From Enoplolaimus lenunculus (lineage: Eukaryota; Nematoda; Enoplea; Enoplida; Thoracostomopsidae), in contig JASANG010003345.1 in the NCBI GenBank assembly GCA_030248215.1, positions 1 through 64,000 on the forward strand: a stretch of 64,000 nucleotides of DNA. Reading direction: 5' to 3'. This document shows, one piece after another, positions 21,444-30,601 of this stretch; positions within the stretch are counted from its first letter, which is position 1, and every line of letters begins with the position of its first letter. Below the pieces are notes generated by a model. It was not told the DNA's origin. It saw only the letters and a list, made by a program, of their open reading frames with translations, and did not search any database. The position numbers were made by a program, and so were the translations under genes.

Positions 21444-21995
21444 ATGACTTCAAAAGCATCGTGTTCAAAGGCGCCTCCCCTTCTCAAGGCAATTGTCAAT
21501 CGAAATCCGCGTAATTTGGACAAACTTCTACTATCGCATCGATCAACTGGGTACGAACTGTACAGTAATCGATTTCAACACGCGTTTACTTATAAAGTGA
21601 TATTCAACGCGACTTCAGATTTGAACTGTGGTTTACAAGCGTCACTTATTCATCACAAAGACGGAGTTGTGTTCAGCACTCGGTCATCTGAATGGCATTT
21701 AGCGAAACAGTTGTATGGGTTAAGGGATACGTGCGCTGCGCAAAATTTGGGCCGTCTTCATGCTAGACGCTGCCTTCAGGCCGGGATTCATTTTGCGGCC
21801 AAGGGTTACTCAGATGAAGACATGGACCGGTCTCAACGGCTCAAAGCGTTTCATGATGCTCTAGTAGAAGGAGGGTTGGCGATGGAAGAACCAGAGCAAG
21901 TACGCCTGCTGCCGTTGTGGGATTATGAACCGGTGGATTATAAAAGACGGCTTGAAGATGATTTTGATACCAATGAGAAAGAACCAAAAAAATGA
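21444..21995 (+). CDS. MRPL18: Mitochondrial large-subunit ribosomal protein uL18m, intronless
   Basis: 183 residues, one exon, stop TGA at 21993-21995. uL18m sits in the central protuberance of the mitochondrial large ribosomal subunit and has been linked to import of 5S rRNA. Seen: RNPRNLDKLLLSHRSTGYE near residue 20 matches the RNPRNLE..RKPRGW start of the family; then HAFTYKVIF, the VVFSTRSSEWHLAKQLYGLRD block (family: VVSASTREWAIKKHLYSTR), the GRLHARRCLQAGIHF helix (family: GRVLAQRCLEAGINF), and the FHDALVEGGLAMEEPE end (family: LQSAMTEGGVVLREP). The acidic, lysine-rich tail of about 25 residues is extra or divergent. The N-terminus is Ser/Lys-rich, compatible with a mitochondrial presequence. 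The human gene has introns; none here. AATAAA hexamers follow at 22103 and 22150. Confidence 0.9.
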   Translation: MTSKASCSKAPPLLKAIVNRNPRNLDKLLLSHRSTGYELYSNRFQHAFTYKVIFNATSDLNCGLQASLIHHKDGVVFSTRSSEWHLAKQLYGLRDTCAAQNLGRLHARRCLQAGIHFAAKGYSDEDMDRSQRLKAFHDALVEGGLAMEEPEQVRLLPLWDYEPVDYKRRLEDDFDTNEKEPKK

Positions 21996-22102
21996 AGAAA
22001 ATTAAATGGTTTTTGAATTTTTGGAGCGTTATGATGTTTGGTGTGGTGATTGCGCTGACTATAGCGAGTAGATAGATATACCGAGTACCAATTGGTCTGT
22101 TA

Positions 22103-22108
22103 AATAAA
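22103..22108 (+). terminator. AATAAA poly(A) signal of MRPL18
   Basis: AATAAA 108 bp after the stop, with a second AATAAA at 22150-22155. Either could direct 3' processing. Confidence 0.5.
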
Positions 22109-22394
22109 TAGGAAGCTTGTGAAACGTACTTATAATTTCTGAAGTTGTTAATAAAGAAATATATGATTATGAAGAAAGTCGCTTTAGACACTAAATATAT
22201 GCAGTAACGTTAATGCTACTGGATTGTCTGGGTTCTTGTCAACTCCCCTCAAAGTCAAGCCTAAGCCTAAATTATAAACTAAAATAAAGTTAAGCCTAGT
22301 GTGATCCTGGAAATAAGTTATTTCAAAATCTGAAGATTTTTTAACTGTGGGATAGTGTATAGGAATCGCTGTTTGTTACAACCGCAATTTTACG

Positions 22395-23522
22395 TACTGT
22401 AGTGACCCGAATAAAAGGGGACTGATATATATTTGGCTTCTCCAGAGGTGTCCCCTTGTTATTCGGTTATTGACTGTTATTTATTTTTAACCCGCCCTTC
22501 GTTACTGATATATATTCGGTATTGCAACTACTATCCGTTGAATAAAACGTTTATTTGTCTTGTATCAAAACCTTGAGCGGTAATGCAAGATACTTAGGAA
22601 TGTACCTACTTTCCAGAGTGCGACCGGAGATCAAAAATACCGGAGCCGGAGGTCAACGAAACTTGCCGAAACCGCAGCCGGAGGTCAGGCGAAATTAGGT
22701 GATGGTTAACTAGCAGGATACAACCGGAGGTCTGCCTCCGGCTCCTGCTCCGGCCCAAAATCGGCCTCCGGCTCCGGTAGAATTTTTGCCGGAGGTTCCG
22801 GCAATTTTGGTAGCAAAATTTTGCATAATTTTTCAAAATTTATCTGTTTAGCGAGTTTCGTTTTACGTTTGGTACAATTTTCAGAAAAGAATTTGTGAAA
22901 TTTCGCAGAAAATTAGCGTAAAAGCAAACAACATATTGCAGATATTGGCTAAAATGACTAATTGATCATCATTTTTACAACCTAATTTCGCCTCACCTCC
23001 GGCTCCGGCAAGTTTCGTTGACGTACGGCTCTGGCATTTTTCACCTCCGGTTGCACCCTGCTTTTTAGCGCGTTTCGTTTTACATTTGTCACAATTTTCA
23101 GGAAAGAAATTCTGAAATTTCGCTGAAAAGCGTTAAACCAAACAACTTAACAACATATTGCAGAAATTGGGTAAAATTAACTAATTAACCATTATTTTTA
23201 CTACCTAATTTCTCCTCACCTCCGGCTATGGCTCCGGCTCTGGCATGTTTTGTTAACCTCCGGCTTCGAAATTTTCACACCCGGTTTCACACTGCCTACT
23301 ACTTTCAAGACTATGCTTTAAAGTTTCGAACTCAACTGTAATTGGTGCTAGAGCCGTTTACGCATAACAATTTGGATAAACTGACATTAATGGACTCTAA
23401 ATTACGGATTAGGGACTATCCGCTTACGGACTCTTATTTGGGATACAGACTCCTATTGTTTGGAACTCAAAATGTGGACCCCCTCTTATTACCCCACAAC
23501 CTCTTATTCGGGTCACGACCTA
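22395..23522. repeat. TACTGTA-ended MITE split by CCGGAGG-type elements
   Basis: The left part begins TACTGTAGTGACCCGAATAA. The right part ends CCTCTTATTCGGGTCACGAC. Together they match the 444-bp reference at 3323-3766, in the same orientation, but about 680 bp of CCGGAGG-rich sequence (22614-23294) lies in the middle at the family's GGAATGTACTTTCAA site. The short sequence CCTACTTT/CCTACTAC around the insert looks like its imperfect 8-bp target duplication. Confidence 0.75.
22614..23294. repeat. Compound CCGGAGG-rich hAT-type MITEs
   Basis: Outer ends CAGAGTGCGACCGG and CCGGTTTCACACTG enclose an inner unit with its own ends at 22714 (CAGGATACAACCGGAGG) and 23059 (CCTCCGGTTGCACCCTG). All pieces share CCGGAGCCGGAGG motifs and an AT-rich core seen again in the single copy at 42813-43177. 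It is either one copy inserted into another or adjacent inverted copies. Non-coding. Confidence 0.65.
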
Positions 23523-25380
23523 TGACTATAATTTTCGCAAAAACATTGTCCTCTTATGTGTTTTCAAATAAAATGAAACACAGTACTGAAGTGTTAAGAT
23601 TTAAGCATTGTAGCTTGAACAACAAATTTTGGCTTGTAACATTACATTAACGTATTTTCTTAGTTATACAAAGTTACATTAATATTATATAATAATAACT
23701 GAGGTCTACTTCCGGCTGTTCCGCCTTCGGTTAAAATAATTGACTCTCGGCTAGGGCTAATCCGCACTTCCGCACAGATAAACCTCTTATTCAGATATCT
23801 ACAGTATTAAAGTTTGGGCCAGTGTTACTTTTAGCTCTTTAAAACATATTCCATAGTCTAAGACTTACCGTTGTAAAAACGGTAAACAAAGGTTAAGCAA
23901 AAAAATAGTTTACATTCTAAACCTGCACCCTGCCAGCCCAGTATATATCAAAACAAAAACCACTAGTAGAATTTACTAGCGTTACAAATTAAAACTTTCA
24001 TTTTATGCAGACGTTTGCATGAAAACACGAAGCAACGAAGATATATACAACTCGAATCTGTTGAATCGGAGTCCAATGAATGTAAAGCAGGGTGTACTAA
24101 TCTGTATCTATGTCCTTTAAATAACAGAATTTCTGTTATTTTTACGTTCAAAACTAGATCTAAATCACGTACATTTCTGGCAATTTTTATGAAACAAGAA
24201 TTACGAAATTCTTCCAAAATCTTAAAAAAATTTTCTTTAAAATTTTAGAAACCCTGTGAATATATACACGCCTCTGTATTGGCAGAAAAATAAATTATCC
24301 TTAAAGCATTTATACCTCAATTTCCGTTTTCCGTTTTCGTAATTTTTACTATCCGTTTTAGCCTAATATATAAAGAGCAAAATGTTATAAAGTTTTAAAA
24401 GCAGTTTTAAATTAAAGCAGGATCTCTTCATTATTTGTATTATTCGAAACCGCAGTTGTGCCCAAACCAAAGTCTCGGTGTATAGGCAAAATTGTTTTTG
24501 CAAGTATGTTGAAACAAAACGATAGGCATTAATTTTTGCCGCAAAGGTATTATGGAAATATAATGTGGGCAACAGAACTGAGATATTTTCAAAAACAGAC
24601 AAAGTTTTGTTCTAATATATAAATTTTGAAAACGATTTTCTTTATTCATTTGGGTATAGCCGAAGGTCTATATCCGGTTCCGGAAAAATAGACCTATGGT
24701 TGCTGTAGAAAATGCGGCAAACGTTACGGTATGTCAATGCATAGATCAAGGCCCTGTCCCAGTACTGTAAGGCATATTCGTAAGACTATGCCTAAAAACA
24801 GGTCAAAGCCAACCAAAAAATTAGTCTAAAGCTTATGCTTACTCTATTGTAGTCCAGCGGGAAAACGGTACGCTCGCGATCAATACACTAGCCCGGTAAT
24901 TTTAGTAAGTGAAATTTTTTGTATTCTTACACACGTTTCGTCGTTTAGTTCAGTTCGATAGTAACTTTTGGGCAATTTCGAAGTCAAATTATCAAAATTA
25001 CTTGAACAAAAGGCGTTCGAAATAATTTTTAACGTTGCTCTTTAGTTTGCTTCAACTCCAACTCTGGAGTCGGCAAGCTCTAGTCATTTCTGGCTTCGCT
25101 GAGGCATATTTTTGCTCACGGTTGTAAAAGTTGTCATTCAGTATAATTTCAAATATAACGGTACTTTACAGATTGAAGGGACATGTAACAGAAGAACGAA
25201 AACACGAATCTAAAACGAAAATTAATATAAAAAATCAAAAAAAAACTGTTACACTTAAAGCTGAGCAATTATTGCACTGGAAGCCAATTTTCAAACAAGT
25301 ACTAGAGTACGATGACACACAGACGACGACTAAAACATTAATAAAATATAAGTATATACATCTACAATTATGACTAATAT
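23523..25380. other. Intergenic, old MITE fragments
   Basis: Fragments only: CCGGAGG-type ends near 23700-23770 and 24655-24715, a CAGGGTG-type element from about 24088 to 24363, and CTTAGGC-family pieces near 23835-23930 and 24750-24860. No gene seen; open frames here are short and featureless. Confidence 0.4.
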
Positions 25381-25630
25381 ATACTGTAAATTCCAACGAG
25401 TTGATTTTAAATCAGAATAAGTTGAATCCACTCACAAGTCTGAGCTCTGTATTAGGTCTTTTGCAACTCAGAATTTCGAATATACTCAACTCATTCTGAC
25501 TTAATTAAACAACTCACCCGGATATGAATCAGCTCAGAGGGAATTGATGTTTTATAACTCAGAAATAAGCAGAAATGATTAATTCGCTATCTGACTTGAT
25601 TAAAATCAACTCATAGTAATTTACAATGTA
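25381..25630. repeat. TACACTGTAAATTCCA-ended MITE
   Basis: About 250 bp, left end ATACTGTAAATTCCAACGAG and right end TAATTTACAATGTA. The interior is built from repeated AACTCA/TGAGTT motifs. Other copies at 40388-40630 and 41343-41597. TA at the ends is compatible with a Tc1/mariner-like target. Confidence 0.7.
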
Positions 25631-25954
25631 TTTCCAATAAAACTACACCTGGCAATCTTTAAATGTTCACGTTGTGCAATTGTTCGATTGACGAAAACTT
25701 AGAATCCTAATTGGCTAAAAATTTAGAGTTTTTGACCATGGTTTTAAATGTATTAGTAAACTTAAGAACTTTACTAAAGATCTAAACGACGTTTTAATGG
25801 TTATACGCATTTTTAGCCGTTCTGGTCATGCTTGTTTCCGATTTCTGTTTTGCCAGTTATATAGATTAAAATTGACAAATATTTTTGAATAGCATTTCAT
25901 TAAAAAACTATCACACGGACGACGTTGCATATATACTAAATATATACTGCAAAT

Positions 25955-26252
25955 CAGAGTGAGAAGTTGGTAAGGATTGTTTTACCCGAACCGCGCTTTA
26001 CCTACGTATAAACAAGAATTGTTTACCCGCGGGTATATCCGCGCAAAAAAGATGTACCCACAACCCAACTTTAACTCGCGCCTGAAGTCAAACCAGTATT
26101 TTAAAGATAGCTGGTGATTCGCGCTTTAATGAAGTTTTGCGATATAGCTTCAATGAATTTTACAAATGAATATACCCGACCAGCGTTTACCCGCGGGTAA
26201 GCGCGTGTACCCGCGGGTAAGCGCGGGTACCCGCGGGTAATGTCCCACTCTG
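25955..26252. repeat. CAGAGTG-ended hAT-type MITE with 8-bp duplication
   Basis: 298 bp from CAGAGTGAGAAG to TGTCCCACTCTG, flanked by CTGCAAAT (25947-25954) and CTGTAAAT (26253-26260), an 8-bp duplication with one change. The interior contains several GTACCCGCGGGTA palindromes (26190-26240), strikingly GC-rich for this window. Confidence 0.8.
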
Positions 26253-26569
26253 CTGTAAATAATGTGAAATCAAAACAATAACCTATGAGGGATGAAGTAT
26301 TTTTGATTGCTGAGCGGGTAGAATCGAAAAACTTAAACCTAAATTTAATAGTGGCTGTTTTTGACCGTTTTACAATCCACCATCTTTATTAAAAATTATG
26401 CCGACAATAGGAAAAGTTTTAAATTTGCCAATACGAATACTAGACGGCACTGGAGCAGTTTTCCTCGTCAAGTTCTAAGATATAAATATTTTTCGGTTTT
26501 ATACCTGCATATGCTTTATGTCTGGAGCCTAGCTATACAAAATTCAGCGCCCTCTATACTGAAATCCCA

Positions 26570-27316
26570 ATGGCGCAGCCGCTGATCTAAAAAACAGCGG
26601 GGCACAAATGCCAGAGGCGCAATAAACGTCATAGCAGTTAGCAAGGGCAACGATATGAAAAACCTAACACAAGGCGCATGTCCAATTTTAATGGGACTTT
26701 TCGGTTATCCCCCTCAGCCAGCGTTTTCTCAAAAATGATTGGATCTTGAAAATTTTTGCATATTTGAGCTTCTCATAACATCCCCTGGTCATTCCACGCC
26801 CAAATTTAAATTTCTGAAGAATTTAATTCTTTATGGTCTTAGGTCCGGCACCCAAAAATTTTTTTTCAAAACTTGACAAATTATATATAACGTTCGATGC
26901 AGCTTTATGAAGCTGAGTCCAACTGTGATAAATTTTTTGCATCAAACGTCTGGCTAATTAATTATGGTCATGTAACTGATTTTGCACGCTGCCAACAATT
27001 TGGGACGGCGCCAAATCAGTTATTTAACCATAGCTCGATAAACAGATTATCGAATGTGGAAAATTAACAAATCGAAGCAAATTTTTCAAAAATTTTATAT
27101 TTCGTCGTGGAATGACCAGTGGACGTTATGAGAACCTCAAATACGTATCAATTTTTAAAATACAAGCATCTGTGGGCAAACGCCGGCTCCTGTGGAGATA
27201 ACCGACAGCCCCGTGCAGTTATCACACGTTGTCACAGGGATAAGTTCGAAAACCAAAAAACTTACAAATTGAACAAAAAAGTTTCGTCGGCTTGGACCAA
27301 TGACAGGACGCGCCCC
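26570..27316. repeat. Second, decayed copy of the 1-kb foldback element
   Basis: Shares with 18861-19860 the block around CGGCGCCAAATCAGTTAT, the AACGTTCGATGCAGC-type inner arm, and outer arms reading CTTCTCATAAC and GTTATGAGAACCTC. Ends are approximate and no clean target duplication was found. It lies within about 1 kb of the ZEB stop and may be part of its 3' UTR. Confidence 0.5.
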
Positions 27317-27585
27317 ATTACCCCCTTATCATCGACATTTGCAATTAGTTGTAAGATAAGATCCCTTACCGTTATTAAAATTCTATAGGCTCTTGTTCAT
27401 TTCCCACTACATGCTTAGGCTTTAGTTTTCGTTTTAGGTTTCAGAAAAAGTTATTCCAGCTTATAAGCCTGAATCCTTGCCTAAACCCTTGTCCCAAGCC
27501 TACGATTGAGCCAGATCAGATCTTAATCTGCAATGTGGGAAAAGCGTGCAATATAGCATGCTCTATAATCGACAGTTATACTTAA

Positions 27586-30563
27586 TTAGGAAGCCCTGTT
27601 TTCTTGATTCAATGGGACACAGTACGAATATCGATGATTCATGTGCTGGGAGTACGATCCGGAATGTGAAAAGCGTTTCAAGCATTTGTCGCATTGAAAT
27701 GGTTTTTCGCCGGAATGCAACCGTTGATGCTCGGTCAGGTGATGTTTGTGCTTAAAGGCTTTGCCACAAACGTCACATTTGTACGGTCGTTGGCCTAAAA
27801 TTAGAAATCGCAAATAATAACACGCATCAGGCACGGGACCATAGCCAAGAGGGGCAAAGGGATTCTGAGCCTCCCTAAAAAACTTTGGTCCCCCTAGAAA
27901 ATTTTCAACTTTGCGTTTAAGTCATTAAAAATCGTTGACTGCTCCTCCTGAAATCATATTTAGCCCCACCTAGCAAGATGTACTGGCTACGGCCTGATCA
28001 GGCAGAGTGTAAACAGGTAGTAAAAATAACGGATCCAGGCAAGGGATCTTTGATGCAGTTTAACTGTTTTATAGCTCTGCCTGAAGTGCATGGAACTTAT
28101 ACTTACCGGAATGTTCATACTTGTGCCGCGTTAGCGAACTTTGTTTGCCAAATATTTTATCGCATTGATCACATGCGAACGGACCAAATTCACCAGCTGA
28201 ATTTGGAGTCAGGGTTTTCGCCACCGATGAGGCTGTCGTTGAAACGGCGGAGTCCATCGAAATGGCCCTTTCCTCGCCATGGTTGCCGTGGTCTGAGCCT
28301 GCCGGAAGATCTATCAATGGCTTTTGCTTGCCAAATACGATTTCAGGTAAATCAGCGTTTGACTAGAACGATATAAAATTCACAAAACATATTATGAAAA
28401 CATAGTATAGTTTTTACTACATAGACTAGGAATAAAACAATTCCTTCAACTGATGATATATGCTACGCACATTTCAGGCATCTCAGCTTATGTTAAACAA
28501 GGTAAAATTTATTGAATTCACTTAATTATTCAGTTTTTGTTTATTTCGGCGCCATATACTTTTGTATTGGCGAAAGCCAGAGTAAAAAACAGGAAAAATC
28601 TTAGGTTTAAGAAACCTATGTAGCTGTGAATATTTGAATGCATTGATTAGCATCCTGCAACGTTACGCTAAATTATATAATTTTTTACCTATTCATTCAA
28701 ATGGCTTTTACCTTTGGCAAAAAGTCCTCTGTTGTCGGCTTAGGCTTAGCCTTAGGCTTAGGCTTAGGCTTAGGCTTAGGCTTAGGCATAGGCTTAGGCT
28801 TAGGCTTAGGCTTAGGCTTAGGCTTAGGCTTAGGCTTATGCATAGGCTTAGGCATAGGCTTAGGCTTAGGCTTAGGCTAAGGCTTAGGCTTACGCATTCA
28901 TCCATATGGTTTTTACCTTTGGCAAAAATTCTTCTGTTGTCGGTTGATCTCTGCCTCGATTTAATAGTAAATGATAATTAGCTGCGGCCATTAACCAACT
29001 TGGATTCGACCAAATGCTACCAGTTGAACGAACGCTTGGTGATTGTTTCGGTACCAAATTAGTTATGCTTGTGGATCTGGTGGGATAATGCTGGTCCTGT
29101 ACATAAAAATGTGCGAAAAGGTGCAAATTATTTAATCTGCCAAAATTTCAACTTGAAACTTTGAGTTGAGTAAAACGTTGACAGAACTGAAGTACTTTAA
29201 AGCTATCAGCTTTATTCAAATACACATCAAAAATCTATTGTTTTTCCGAAAAGGGTACGCATCATGCAGAACTTATCATTAAATTTTAAAAATATAATAG
29301 ATATTATATATGTATATGTACATAATCCCGGTAGTATTAACTGTAACAGAAGCTGTTTAAGCCTCATAAATCTTCTTCGAAATACATTTTTGCAATACTA
29401 TTCAGGGAACTCAATTAACGGCATTTTGAATAATGACAAGACATTGTGAACCAGTTGCAAAGAATATATCTCTTTTCTCAATACCTTCCTATACGATGTG
29501 TACGTCGATTAAAATAGCTCCAACGTACTTTTAGGGCCAAAATTCATTTTACCGCAGCTGGAACTCTGATGTTGTATACAAGTTTCCTTTATTTTGAATA
29601 TATTTTGTACTGTGTTGTTGATTTACCCATTGTGGACCAAGTTTATTTCTACACCAAGCGTGAAAACGTTAAAGTCACACCTTGACGCACGATAGAACCC
29701 GGACTACAGCACCACATTTAAGCTATCACACGAGGAATTCGGGCGACCTCCACATCTTGTGCATGTCACGATATATACACGTACAATGCAATGATACGTA
29801 TACATGCTGTACAAGGAGAATGTTTAGAATTTATTTTACCTGCGTCAAACTTGCCGAATCAAAGCTCGCCAATCCAAAACTTTTGTCGTTCTCTTTGCCA
29901 CCAACAGTCGCAGCATCAAGTCGCATTTTTGAATGTAAAAACAACTTTATCGCCTGCTCAGCTGCCGAGAGTCCAAGATTTTGATGATTGTATACATCTG
30001 ATGTTGCCAATAGATTCTTTGCAGCTTCCGATCCAGTTTTCATTGACAAATCGAGCGGCGATTCGTTTATGGCTACGATATTGTCGGTAGTTTCTTTTTT
30101 GATGTGTTTCCTTGTTGTCTTGGGCCAATTTTCCATCATGTCTTGTTCTTCTGAATGGACCCAGTTGGGTTGAACGATAGTTTGTTTTGGGTTTTCAGTT
30201 ACAGACTGTTCCGTCGATGAGTTTGCAGCAGGGAATGATTGATTTGAGATCGCGATAAGTTCATCTTCCTTGTCTTGCTTTGTCGACGTAACTTCATTCG
30301 AGTTGCCTTCCAGTGTCACCATTGGTTTCACCCTTTCTCTGCACATTTGCTTTGAAGTTTTCAGCTGATCTTTGATTTCTTCACGTTTAAAAGTAGAATC
30401 CAGTTGATTTGCGGACGATAACGCTGTTAGATTTTGAAGGATTTCGTGTAAATTTGACATTTTTTCCGCTGCATTTCGAGAAATACGAATCGTATTAGGC
30501 TGCGCTGAAGTGCTGAAGTTGCTGTTTTCGTTATTATTATTATTATTATTGTTTTTGTTGTTG

Positions 30564-30601
<38 letters not shown>

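Noticed and set aside
28737-28892. Interstitial telomere or nematode origin suggested by TTAGGC
   Set aside because: The array is intronic and the same hexamer makes up a dispersed MITE family here; gene structures and protein similarity do not point to nematodes.
28634-28981. 115-codon + frame and 65-codon minus frame over the GGCTTA array
   Set aside because: Pure translation of the hexamer (Leu-Arg or Leu-Ser runs); the strand and position are explained by ZEB exon 2 and the array.
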